Part shown: piece after piece, positions 25,446-34,200 of the stretch
Position numbering within the stretch: the stretch's first letter is position 1
How the letters are laid out: the number at the start of each line of letters is the position of its first letter
Assembly: GCA_029263455.1 (NCBI GenBank)
Contig: JAJCXM010000013.1
Span: 1 to 34,458, forward strand
From: Holophagae bacterium
Lineage (GTDB): Bacteria > Acidobacteriota > Holophagae > Acanthopleuribacterales > Acanthopleuribacteraceae
DNA: 34,458 nt
Direction of reading: 5' to 3'
Notes under the pieces: model-generated
Databases searched by the model: none
Told to the model about the DNA's origin: nothing
Seen by the model: only the letters and a program-made list of their open reading frames with translations
Program-made: the position numbers and the translations under genes

Positions 25446-26504
25446 TTATGACGATATGGCATCGGATGAAATCGATTTAGCTGCCATTTCACCACATGTG
25501 CGAACAATTTCACCCAAGGCGGCAAAACGAGGGTCTTTAGTGATACCGGCCTTGTAACGAGCGTAAATCTGCTGCGCAATGCCAGCAACTTTGAACAGGC
25601 CATAGACGTGATAAAAGACTGCGTTCTCGACGCTCCTACCGCTGGTCTCTTGATAGCGATCAACCAATTGCTGTCGCGTAAAGTTTCCGGGCAAAGAGGT
25701 GAGCCCATATTGCTTGAGTCCTTCCGGGTCAGTGGCTTCTGCCCAATAGCCTAGTGTGGTGCCCAAATCCATCAGCGGGCAGCCGATGGTCGACATTTCC
25801 CAATCAAGCACGGCCCGGATTTCAGACAGATCGTCGGGATTCAATACTAGATTGTCATATTTATAGTCGTTGTGAATGAGCGTCGCACCTTGCTCGCAAG
25901 GTGCATTTATGGAAAGCCATGCAATGGCTCCTTCGAGCGCAGGCCATGAGTCGGTTTGCGCATTTCGGTAGCGGCCTGTCCATCCTTCCACTTGCCTCGT
26001 CACGTAGCCATCTGGCCGTGCCAGATCAAATAGCGCAGAGTCGTGCACAGGTAGAGCGTGAAGATGGGCGAGGTTGTCGATGAAGCTTGTCGATATTTTG
26101 CGCATTTGTGGCTCATCTAGCCGCAAACCAGGAGGCGCACGATGCCTCAATATGACACCTGCGACCCGTTCCATTACGTAAAAATCGCAGCCCATGATCG
26201 TTGGCTCGTCGCAAAAAACGAGCGGCTTGGGGACCTTTGCTCCCATGCGTGACAGTTCCGTAAGCACGCGAAACTCTCGACCCATGTCGTGGGCAGAACG
26301 GATATTGGCGCCAAACGGCGGGCGTCTCAAGACAAATTCACCCACATCGCAGCGAATTAGGTAGGTCAAATTTGAGAATCCACTTGGGAACTGTTCGATG
26401 GCAAGTATCTCAGCGTCTAGAGCTTGTTTGAGGTAGGATTGCAACGGGACTAAGGGAAGTTGTTCGCCATCGCGTACCTTAGTTGATTGATCACTCACAC
26501 CCAT
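25446..26504 (-). CDS. APH-family phosphotransferase, LvaA/ACAD10-11 kinase-like
   Basis: A 352-residue protein kinase-like fold protein. LIHNDYKYDNLVLNP holds the catalytic HxDxxxxN motif (Brenner-type), and AVLDWEMSTIGCPLMDLG gives the metal-binding DW equivalent of DFG. The N-terminal half has LEILAIEQ, a glycine-containing FPSGFSNLTYLI and EFVLRRPP. This is the kinase-like half of ACAD10/11 and resembles LvaA, which phosphorylates 4-hydroxyacyl-CoA. It is upstream of the acyl-CoA dehydrogenase and downstream of a membrane protein. Ribosome site GGGAG before ATG 26504. A role in hydroxyacid catabolism is inference from fold and context. Confidence 0.88.
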   Translation of the reverse strand: MGVSDQSTKVRDGEQLPLVPLQSYLKQALDAEILAIEQFPSGFSNLTYLIRCDVGEFVLRRPPFGANIRSAHDMGREFRVLTELSRMGAKVPKPLVFCDEPTIMGCDFYVMERVAGVILRHRAPPGLRLDEPQMRKISTSFIDNLAHLHALPVHDSALFDLARPDGYVTRQVEGWTGRYRNAQTDSWPALEGAIAWLSINAPCEQGATLIHNDYKYDNLVLNPDDLSEIRAVLDWEMSTIGCPLMDLGTTLGYWAEATDPEGLKQYGLTSLPGNFTRQQLVDRYQETSGRSVENAVFYHVYGLFKVAGIAQQIYARYKAGITKDPRFAALGEIVRTCGEMAAKSISSDAISS

Positions 26505-26525
26505 TGCTACTCCCGATAATTTAGT

Positions 26526-27401
26526 TCAATAACCGGACGGATCTTCGACGGTTTCGGCGCCTAACAACAAGGTAACAGCTAGTGCTTGAATGCCAATCGC
26601 CAGAACCAAAGCTAAACTTGTCCTAGTCCAAGCCTTCAGTTGCATGAACTTGGAAATGCGGGTCACGAACATTAGTAGCCACCCACTAGTCGAAACAATC
26701 AGAGCGTTGAGTTTGGCGTCAGCAAAAAATACCGCTAAGGCTGCAAACAAAACCAGCGCCATGCTTAATACGAGCGCTTCAGTCGAACCGCCAATGGAAT
26801 AGCCAAGCCAGCGTGCAAGCATCAAAACCGTTAACAGAGTCGCCATCACACCATAGTACTGTCCAAGAAGCACACTGCCATCAAGACTGGCAACTAATGC
26901 GCCACCTGCCATGGTAACTGTGGCCATTAAAAGTCCCAGCAGTTGCTTGCTCTCTGATTCCCATGGGCCCTTGCTGGCCAAATATAAAAGGACTACAGCA
27001 CCTGTGATTGACACAATAATGAGGCCGTACGTCAAATTGGAATAATGGTATTTTAGGGGCTGGAACAGCAGATATACCATGGCTACAACGGTCACGACAA
27101 TGGCGGAAAAACGTGTCTTTTGATGCTCAATAAATGAAAGCGCAAAAAAACTTAGACTCGCTAGCAATGGGTACCACGCAATCCATTGGGTGACGGATTT
27201 AGGCGGGAAACGGAAGCTGCCCATGACAAAATGAGCAGCTACCGCAAATCCAATGGCAACAGCCAATAAAGACCAGATCGGTGATTTCCGATATTTAGCG
27301 ACGCATTTGGGACCCAAAATAGCGAAACCAGACGCGATAACGGCTGGCACGACCGCCGATTGCAAGGCCTGCCGGATCAAAACATCGGAAGCCGCACTCA
27401 T
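26526..27401 (-). CDS. polytopic membrane protein of unknown function
   Basis: A 291-residue protein with about nine to ten hydrophobic helices separated by short charged loops, for example LLAVAIGFAVAAHFVMG, LLASLSFFALSFIE, GLIIVSITGAVVLLYLA and LALVLAIGIQALAVTLLLG. I do not recognise the family. It begins 5 bp after the yceI stop and ends 21 bp before the kinase start, so it is probably co-transcribed with them. It could transport a small organic acid or act with YceI in lipid handling; neither is shown by the sequence. Confidence 0.75.
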   Translation of the reverse strand: MSAASDVLIRQALQSAVVPAVIASGFAILGPKCVAKYRKSPIWSLLAVAIGFAVAAHFVMGSFRFPPKSVTQWIAWYPLLASLSFFALSFIEHQKTRFSAIVVTVVAMVYLLFQPLKYHYSNLTYGLIIVSITGAVVLLYLASKGPWESESKQLLGLLMATVTMAGGALVASLDGSVLLGQYYGVMATLLTVLMLARWLGYSIGGSTEALVLSMALVLFAALAVFFADAKLNALIVSTSGWLLMFVTRISKFMQLKAWTRTSLALVLAIGIQALAVTLLLGAETVEDPSGY

Positions 27402-27406
27402 CGGCG

Positions 27407-27970
27407 TTACTGCCGAACCGTTTCAAAGGCGATCGTCACCTTTACCTCATCGCTTACGCCTTCAAGCAGAAACGACATATCGTGCTCGCTACGCTTAATT
27501 ACGGCAGTACCTTGAAATCCGCGACGGAATCCACCCCATGGATCGTTTCCGGAACCGACTTCTTCAACTTCAAACGTCGTTGGCTTGGTAACGCCGTGTA
27601 GGGTTAGATCACCGCGAACTTCATAAACACCTTTATCATTCTTGGTGACGCCCTTAGCCATGAATGTGATTTCTGGAAATTGCATGACATCAAAAAAATC
27701 CACGCTCTTAAGGTGCTTGTCTCTTTTTGCATGCTGGGTTGTCACACTATTACTGTTGATCTTGAATTCCAGTTTGGTAACCGTGCCATTGGCTGGGTCG
27801 TAGTGGAATGATCCTTCGTAATCGGTGAATTGACCATACGCGTAACCTATATTGAGGTGTTTCACTGAAAACATAATGGTGGAATGGACAGGATCAATCT
27901 TATAGCTCTCTCCTGCCCAGACGATTGATGTCAAGGTGGTCAACAAGGCGACCATACAAAACTTTCTCAT
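27407..27970 (-). CDS. YceI family periplasmic lipid-binding protein
   Basis: A 187-residue protein with a signal peptide (MRKFCMVALLTTLTSIVWAG) and the YceI beta-barrel: YKIDPVHSTIMFSVKHLN, FHYDPANGTVTKLEFKINSNSV, HLKSVDFFDVMQFPEITF and LTLHGVTKPTTFEVE. YceI proteins bind isoprenoid or other long apolar molecules. The ATG at 27970 is chosen over a far upstream in-frame ATG because the signal peptide begins there and AAAGGAA precedes it. First gene of the minus-strand run leading to the kinase and dehydrogenase. Confidence 0.9.
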   Translation of the reverse strand: MRKFCMVALLTTLTSIVWAGESYKIDPVHSTIMFSVKHLNIGYAYGQFTDYEGSFHYDPANGTVTKLEFKINSNSVTTQHAKRDKHLKSVDFFDVMQFPEITFMAKGVTKNDKGVYEVRGDLTLHGVTKPTTFEVEEVGSGNDPWGGFRRGFQGTAVIKRSEHDMSFLLEGVSDEVKVTIAFETVRQ

Positions 27971-28251
27971 AAATTTCGGTTCCTTTCGGGAAGTTTTTGG
28001 CTGGCATTTACATACCAAAATCGTGTGAGGCATTGTATCACTTTGGCATTTTGTCCTTGCCGCTGAGATGAGCCTATGGCCATGCCATCCCGAGGCTTTG
28101 GCGACAATGTGAGCCAGCTCACGGTGAATAGGTGCCCAATTGATTACGCTTGTGCCGAGGGTCACTCCCACAACTCTAGGTTATTTATGCCTGAGCGACT
28201 TTGATCGATTGATAGCCAACATCGGCTCTTATCTACAAAGGAGTAGATTCT

Positions 28252-31200
28252 ATGAAACACATTTGGTGGATTCTGGGAAGTATGTGTGCGTTTACACAGC
28301 AACCCTGCGGCTTTTATGAAATAGACGGATTACCTGGACAAGTGAACGGCGATCTGGGTTACCGCGCATCTTTATGGACAACATCGTCCGCGGCGGTTGA
28401 CCTAGATAACGATGGCACCGTAACTATCCTGGACTTTATGGGACCCATAAGTTGCTTGGGTGACCTGAACCATGGTTTGTTGGGCAAATATTATGGTTTC
28501 GAAGACGGTAGCGGTAATAATATTTCTTTTCCCAGTTTTCCTGTTGCCTTTGAAGCCTCAGGCATTTTCGCTACTGAGTCTTTTAATGATTTAGATACCG
28601 GCGATATTTACTCGGGACGCGGTTTCCTTGAAACCGGTTTTTGGTCCAATTTCGGCGCGGAATATGATGGCTACTTGTATGTACCGGAAACAGCTAATTA
28701 CACGCTACATTTTTCCGGTAGCGATGGTGTGAGGCTCTTCCTGGACGGGCCAATGGTCCTTGATTATGACTCTTGGCCCTACGAGGACGAATACACGACA
28801 AATTTGACAGCCGGACTTCACACCTTACGCGTTGAGTGTTTTAACGGCTCACCATGGGGGACGATCGCCTTGGACTGGTCCAGTGACGGATCCATTATTC
28901 CTGTGACCGGCGAGATCATCGATCAGCGTTACCTCTACCATGATTCGGAAGTACGCCCCGCTTACGCAGCCACGGAGTTGAAGTTCATCGCAAATCCACC
29001 AACGGGTAGTCGAGTCACCAGCTCGACGTTGAACTTGGATGCTTTTGTTTTAAGCGCTGATTCTGATGTGCATTTGTCTTTTGAAGGCATGGAGCTGGCT
29101 TTGACCGAAGGGCGCATGCAATACGATTTCAATTTGCAACCTGGTTTGAACAAGTTGACCTTCGACTTGTCGGACGGATCAGGCCTGGCTCGAACGGTTG
29201 ATTATCACGTCTATTATGACGCCGAGTCATTAACAGGTCCGGGCCTTGTGGCTAATCTTTATTCCACTCAGTTTTGGAATACGCCACGACCGCCCATCGA
29301 TAATTTATTCCCTTTTTCGCAAGAAGTAGTCCCGGGCCCACAAATAAACATTTCTCCCTATAACGATCAGTTCATGTTGGGTTCAACCTGGCTAACAGGT
29401 CACGTGATTGGTTATGTTGAAGGTACCATCAACATCACGCAGGCGGGTGAGTACACTTTTTGGAATGAAGTCGGTGGCGGCGTCTACATTAATGGCGAAT
29501 TCTTGTTTGGTATCAACGAAACGGCCGCGCGCCAGTGGCAAAACCGTGGGACGGTCAATTTAGGCGTCGGTCGCCACCATATCTTATTGACCATGTATGG
29601 CACCTGGAACTCTCCTGCACTGGAACTGGAATGGTCGTTCGAGGGTGGCGCCACAGCCACCGTACCTAACTCTGCCTTCCAATACGGCCCTAATCATTTT
29701 CACGACACGGTTATTCCAAAACAAAGGAAAAGCGGCGGTCGAGTGAGCGGTGGCTTGCAACTTGAGTATTTGCTCAACGCAGGCTCGACACTGGAAGATA
29801 CCAGCGTGTATTCGGGCCGTGATCTTTATCCCGATCCGCGCGTTATTCATCGAGCGCCTGCTGGCGTCACGCTGGAAATCGGCGCTGGGCTTACTGCCGA
29901 ACAAGGCGGTGTGCACGCCGCACAAGCCATCAAACAATCGGGTGCCTTTAGTTTAGAGGCCGACTTTACATGGGAAGGTCCAGAACTGCCCTGGGCCCGT
30001 CGCGATATCGTTTCATTGCATGCATACAGTTGGACCGAATATGCCAGTTTAATGATTGTTGCTGACGATTTACGATTCCGGTTTAGGGACAACAATGGTG
30101 ATACACATGAATTATCAATGGACAATTTCCTGGATACATATGCTGGGCAGAGAGTACACGTGGTTGCCGGTTATAACGGTTCATTTGGCGCCATTACAGT
30201 CAACGGTGTTCAAGTAGTTTCATTATCTGTCAACCAGCCCATCACGCAGTGGGCCAACGGCATGCATGCGGTCATTGGCCACCATATCAACACACAAGAC
30301 GACGGTGCTGGCACTCAAGACGAGGTTTTTCACGGTACGATTCACGTTGCAGCTATTTACAGCACAATGCTCAACTCATCGAACGCCAATACTAATCGTA
30401 CCCAAAACCTGATCCTCAGTCCGTCACCAACCGATGACATTACGCCAGTTCCCGTCACCTTTCCGCCAGGTGGCACTTCTCAATCGGATCTGGATGAGGC
30501 CCATCATATCCTTAGCCGGATGACCTTCGGACCTAGTGCTGGTGATATCAACCATATCGTTAACATTGGTGTCAGTGCCTGGATCGCGGAACAACTAAAT
30601 CCGCAAGCCATTGATGACTCGGAACTGGATCAATACCTAACTTCAGGTGTCTTTAAACCTGAATACTCGGGTACTGATTTCGTTAGTGACGCAATGTATC
30701 GCGCCATCAAATCGAACCGTCAACTTCTAGAAGTTATGACTCAATTCTGGGAGAACCATTTCAATACCCAACTCTCGAAGGTGGAAGAGCTGCGTGAGGA
30801 ATACAAAGAGCACAATCTCTTTAGAGAAAATGCTTTGGGTAACTTCCGCGATCTGGTCATGGTCTCCGCGCTTAATACACCCATGACCATTTACCTCGAC
30901 AGCGAAGACAATCGCGTCGGCAATGCCAACGAAAACTACGCTCGCGAGATCATGGAGCTCCACTGCTTGGGTGTAAATAATGGTTATGACCAAGATGACA
31001 TCGTAGGCGTGGCCAAATGCTTCACCGGTTGGGCCGCTAGCCGCAACACCGGTCAGCTAGATTTCAGACCTTGGCACCATGATTTTGGACCCAAGAGTTT
31101 CGGCATAACGGGCTTAAACGTACCTGCCGGAGGCGGCATGTCGGATGGCATCGCGGTCATTGATCACTTGATCAATATGACCGAATGCGCCGATTTCATT

Positions 31201-31851
31201 TCCTGGAAATTGTGTCAATTGTTTGTGGGTGACGATCCACCAGCAGACGTGGTCGCAGCGGCCAGTAGCGCGTTCCAAGGTTCAAATGGCGACATTACAG
31301 TCACATTACAAGCGATCTTCAATCACGCGCGCTTTCGCACCGATACCGCTTATCGCGGCAACAAAATACGCACGCCACTTGAATTCGTAGCAGCCGCCGT
31401 TAGAGCGGTCGACGCTCACCCTGTCCCCCATTCGCTCTATCCTTGGATTGATCGCATGGGTATGCAGCTATTTGAGTATCCCTTCCCTACCGGTTTTGAG
31501 GAGTCTGGTGAATATTGGATCAATACCAACTCGCTTCTCGAGCGTTGGAATTTCTTGCACTACATCACTAGTACACGTGGCAACGGTTCAGGCACTGCCG
31601 TAAATATGGACCGCTTCATTCCCACCTACGTAACGTCGTTAGCTGGCGCACCAGCCGCTACTGACATCAGCGATTTCTTCCAAGATCTCACCTCACACGG
31701 CACAGAAGCAGCGACCGTGTACACACAACTCTATAACTTTATGACCAACAACGACCCGGGCTCTTTTGTGGTTGATGATGCTAGCTTGGATCAAGCGATC
31801 CGGCACACTTTATCGATTTACCTGAGACTACCCGAATTTAACGTCCAGTAA
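28252..31851 (+). CDS. large secreted DUF1800 protein with PA14 and LamG domains
   Basis: A 1199-residue protein. After an N-terminal signal (residues ~1-16) comes DLDNDGTVTILD, an EF-hand/dockerin-type calcium loop at ~49-60. PA14-like modules follow at ~72-225 (AEYDGYLYVPETANYTLHFSG) and ~325-475 (YVEGTINITQAGEYTFW), an Ig-like part lies between, and a LamG-like domain is at ~505-715. The C-terminal ~450 residues are DUF1800, with NENYAREIMELHCLGVNNGY and KIRTPLEFVAAAVRAV as hallmarks. It is followed 11 bp later by its usual partner DUF1501. Ribosome site AAAGGAG. The DUF1800/DUF1501 pair is often linked to surface or export functions, but its biochemistry is not settled. Confidence 0.9.
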   Translation: MKHIWWILGSMCAFTQQPCGFYEIDGLPGQVNGDLGYRASLWTTSSAAVDLDNDGTVTILDFMGPISCLGDLNHGLLGKYYGFEDGSGNNISFPSFPVAFEASGIFATESFNDLDTGDIYSGRGFLETGFWSNFGAEYDGYLYVPETANYTLHFSGSDGVRLFLDGPMVLDYDSWPYEDEYTTNLTAGLHTLRVECFNGSPWGTIALDWSSDGSIIPVTGEIIDQRYLYHDSEVRPAYAATELKFIANPPTGSRVTSSTLNLDAFVLSADSDVHLSFEGMELALTEGRMQYDFNLQPGLNKLTFDLSDGSGLARTVDYHVYYDAESLTGPGLVANLYSTQFWNTPRPPIDNLFPFSQEVVPGPQINISPYNDQFMLGSTWLTGHVIGYVEGTINITQAGEYTFWNEVGGGVYINGEFLFGINETAARQWQNRGTVNLGVGRHHILLTMYGTWNSPALELEWSFEGGATATVPNSAFQYGPNHFHDTVIPKQRKSGGRVSGGLQLEYLLNAGSTLEDTSVYSGRDLYPDPRVIHRAPAGVTLEIGAGLTAEQGGVHAAQAIKQSGAFSLEADFTWEGPELPWARRDIVSLHAYSWTEYASLMIVADDLRFRFRDNNGDTHELSMDNFLDTYAGQRVHVVAGYNGSFGAITVNGVQVVSLSVNQPITQWANGMHAVIGHHINTQDDGAGTQDEVFHGTIHVAAIYSTMLNSSNANTNRTQNLILSPSPTDDITPVPVTFPPGGTSQSDLDEAHHILSRMTFGPSAGDINHIVNIGVSAWIAEQLNPQAIDDSELDQYLTSGVFKPEYSGTDFVSDAMYRAIKSNRQLLEVMTQFWENHFNTQLSKVEELREEYKEHNLFRENALGNFRDLVMVSALNTPMTIYLDSEDNRVGNANENYAREIMELHCLGVNNGYDQDDIVGVAKCFTGWAASRNTGQLDFRPWHHDFGPKSFGITGLNVPAGGGMSDGIAVIDHLINMTECADFISWKLCQLFVGDDPPADVVAAASSAFQGSNGDITVTLQAIFNHARFRTDTAYRGNKIRTPLEFVAAAVRAVDAHPVPHSLYPWIDRMGMQLFEYPFPTGFEESGEYWINTNSLLERWNFLHYITSTRGNGSGTAVNMDRFIPTYVTSLAGAPAATDISDFFQDLTSHGTEAATVYTQLYNFMTNNDPGSFVVDDASLDQAIRHTLSIYLRLPEFNVQ

Positions 31852-31862
31852 GGAGTAAGAAC

Positions 31863-33128
31863 ATGAAAAGAAGATCCTTTTTGGCCGGTTTGGGGCTTGC
31901 AGGTATTTCACCAACGGTCTTTAGTCGCACGCAGTCAGGATTCCGCAAACGCGGAGCAATCAAGAAATTACTCGTCATCTTTCAACGAGGCGGAAATGAC
32001 GGCCTAAATACGGTGGTGCCTGTCGAATCCTCTCAACACGCGATTTATGCAGCTGCCCGCGGACCGGTCGGCTTTACGCAAGGTGGGGTAACAGCCATTC
32101 CTGGCGAGTCGTTCTTTGGACTTAATCCAGGGCTAGCACCGCTTGTTCCCATTTACTCAGCTGGACACATGGCCTTTTTACACGGTGTCAGCTATCCAAG
32201 TGCGGATCGCTCGCACTTCGAGTCTGAAAGCTATTACGAAACAGCCGTGCCAGGCAATGGTTTGTTGGATGGTTGGTTGAACCGCTACCTGCAATTGACG
32301 TCTGGGCCGGGCCTTGTGCGTGGGCTAGCAGTCGGTTGGAACCAACCTCAAAGCGTATTGGGAGCTCTTCCGGTTCCTATTAGCACCAATTTCGGCTCTA
32401 TCTCTGTGGGCGATGACACTGGAGAAGGTGGCGCAATCACCAGTCAGGTTTCCTCAATCTATTCGGGCGCTGCAACTCCGGGTAATTCAGCTATCTATCA
32501 AACGGGTCAGAGTATCTTTGACATGATTAGTAACTTTTCTAATCGGGATGCGAACTCTTATGTTCCCAGTAATGGAGCAACATACCCGGCAGGTTATTTT
32601 GGCTCTCGAATGGCGCACGCTGCTCAGATGCTTAAAGAAACCCCTACGCCACTCAATGTCGAAGTAGTGACTCTTGATCAGGGCGGATACGATACTCATG
32701 CACAACAAGTTACGGCCGGAGGTCCCACGGACCCCGCAGGAGACCACTTCGGCTTATTGAACGACCTGGCTTCTGGACTTAGTGCCTTCTACACGGATAT
32801 GGGACCAGCAGGCATGGACGATACCGTGGTGTTGGTGATCTCTGAATTTGGTCGGCGATTAGCCAATAACGACCTGGGCACCGATCATGGTATTGGCACC
32901 GTTGCCATGGTCATGGGTAACGCTGTTAACCAACAGATCCATGGAGCTGGCGCCAGCTGGCCTGGCCTGGAGCAAGGTAACCTGGAAGACGGAGTCGATC
33001 TGGCTATGGCCATCGATTACCGTGATATTTATTGGCAAATCATGTCTGATCATATGGGCGTAGACAACGCCACCTTAGCGAACATCATTCCTGGACACAC
33101 CTATTCATCACTCAATCTATTGTCTTAG
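31863..33128 (+). CDS. DUF1501 protein with Tat-type leader
   Basis: A 421-residue protein. The N-terminus KRRSFLAGLGLAGIS is a twin-arginine signal, so export as a folded protein is likely. The body has the DUF1501 (alkaline-phosphatase/sulfatase-like fold) signatures LVIFQRGGNDGLNTVVPVE, DRSHFESESYYETA, VVTLDQGGYDTHAQQ and VISEFGRRL with DHGIGTVAMVMG. Metal-binding residues typical of that fold (D in GGND, DTH, DHG) are present. Co-transcribed with DUF1800 (11-bp gap). The substrate is unknown for the family. A strong terminator-like hairpin follows. Confidence 0.92.
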   Translation: MKRRSFLAGLGLAGISPTVFSRTQSGFRKRGAIKKLLVIFQRGGNDGLNTVVPVESSQHAIYAAARGPVGFTQGGVTAIPGESFFGLNPGLAPLVPIYSAGHMAFLHGVSYPSADRSHFESESYYETAVPGNGLLDGWLNRYLQLTSGPGLVRGLAVGWNQPQSVLGALPVPISTNFGSISVGDDTGEGGAITSQVSSIYSGAATPGNSAIYQTGQSIFDMISNFSNRDANSYVPSNGATYPAGYFGSRMAHAAQMLKETPTPLNVEVVTLDQGGYDTHAQQVTAGGPTDPAGDHFGLLNDLASGLSAFYTDMGPAGMDDTVVLVISEFGRRLANNDLGTDHGIGTVAMVMGNAVNQQIHGAGASWPGLEQGNLEDGVDLAMAIDYRDIYWQIMSDHMGVDNATLANIIPGHTYSSLNLLS

Positions 33129-33151
33129 ATATTAGAGTTCCTGCCCCTTTG

Positions 33152-33210
33152 GGCCGGGACGGGACCACGGACTCCTCCTCGACCTCCAAGCTGTCTCGCC
33201 CGGCCTATTT
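33152..33210 (+). terminator. terminator-like hairpin after the DUF1501 gene
   Basis: GGCCGGG (33152-33158) and CGGGAC (33160-33165, with a one-base bulge at 33159) pair with GTCTCG (33193-33198) and CCCGGCC (33199-33205). The pairing has one G-T wobble, a 27-nt loop, and TATTTT directly after. It lies 24 bp after the stop of the DUF1800/DUF1501 unit, so a rho-independent terminator is likely, though the loop is longer than usual. Confidence 0.55.
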
Positions 33211-33393
33211 TCTGCCTGATCTCAAGCATCAAGAATGTGAGTCTGGCTGCCACGGCGCGGCGTAACTTGTGAAGCCGGCCAGCCGGAGGTTCTAGTAATC
33301 TTATTTTCAGACTAAAACAATAAATATCGATTGTCGTTATCGCCGTAACTGCAAGAAAAACTTATGAGCCAGCTTCATCTCCCTTGTGATCTA
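33206..33393. other. short intergenic stretch with repeat remnants
   Basis: No gene. TCTCAAGCATCAAGAATGTG followed by AGTCTGGCTGCC resembles the edges of the element at 23.8-24.2 kb, suggesting the same dispersed repeat once extended here. Confidence 0.45.
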
Positions 33394-33630
33394 AGTCGTT
33401 TGTTTAAAATAGTTTATTTTCCAATTTGCCGAAGGCAAACGGAGTGTGTGAGTCGACAGGAGCGCAGCGACTGAGGCTCCGCTTTAGACGAAGAGATCGC
33501 CAGACCGAAGCGCCCACCGCGGGCATCGAACGCAGTGAGGTGCTCGCGCCAATGGGTCGTACGAACGTGCATCTCCTTAGCCCGTCCAGGATGCCTTTAA
33601 GCGTGGCACAGGCGTCTCGAGGCTGTTTTG
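33394..33630. repeat. 239-bp tandem repeat, copy 1
   Basis: Unit with AATTTGCCGAAGGCAAACGG (from 33423), CGACTGAGGCTCCGCTTT, GGGCATCGAACGCAGTGAGG and CAATGGGTCGTACGAACGTG. Its right end turns into GAGGCTGTTTTGTAAGT (33619-33635), similar to an insertion-sequence end. Confidence 0.85.
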
Positions 33631-33870
33631 TAAGTAATTCGTTCAAAACAGCTTATTTCCTAATTTGCCGAAGGCAAACGGAGTGCGTGAGTCGACAGGA
33701 GCGCAGCGACTGAGGCTCCGCTTTGGACGAAGAGATCGCCAAGCCGAAGCGCCCACCGCGGGCATCGAACGCAGTGAGGTGCTCGCGCCAATGGGTCGTA
33801 CGAACGTGCATCTCCTTCGCCCGTCTCAGGATGCCTTTAAGCGTGGCACAGGCGTCTCGCCTGTGTTGTT
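33631..33870. repeat. 239-bp tandem repeat, copy 2
   Basis: Second unit, offset 239 bp from the first. Here the right-end palindrome is intact: CACAGGCG (33847-33854), loop TCT, CGCCTGTG (33858-33865). Short open frames in the repeat are not genes. Confidence 0.85.
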
Positions 33871-34096
33871 AGTATTTCGTTCATACCAGCTTTTTGCCTA
33901 ATGGGCCGATGGCAAACGGAGTGCGCGAGTCGACACGAGCGCAGCGACTGAGGCTCCGCTTTAGCCGAAGATACCGCCAGACCGAAGCGCCCACCGCGGG
34001 CATCGAACGCAGTGAGGTGCTCGCGCCAATGGGTCGTACGAACGTGCATCTCCTTAGCCCGTCTCAGGATGCCTTTAAGCGTGGCACAGGCGTCTC
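33871..34096. repeat. 239-bp tandem repeat, copy 3
   Basis: Third unit, offset 238 bp, slightly diverged at its left end (AATGGGCCGATGG). Its right palindrome arm is replaced by GAGGCTGTCGCATAAGTCCT (34097-34116). Confidence 0.85.
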
Positions 34097-34116
34097 GAGG
34101 CTGTCGCATAAGTCCT
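34097..34116. repeat. solo insertion-sequence-like end
   Basis: GAGGCTGTCGCATAAGTCCT matches 19 of 20 bases of the sequence at 34201-34220, which begins the IS1182-type element. About 84 bp of unrelated AT-rich DNA lies between the two. Confidence 0.6.
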
Positions 34117-34200
34117 GAATAATTTGAGGCAACGGTTAGAACGACTATCATGTTTATTGTATTTACCTGAATATAAACGGATTATAACCTCTGGCTAGAA

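Noticed and set aside
33426-34118. Short open frames within the 239-bp repeats as genes
   Set aside because: They repeat identically with the DNA, read across palindromes and have no ribosome sites; they follow from the repeat.
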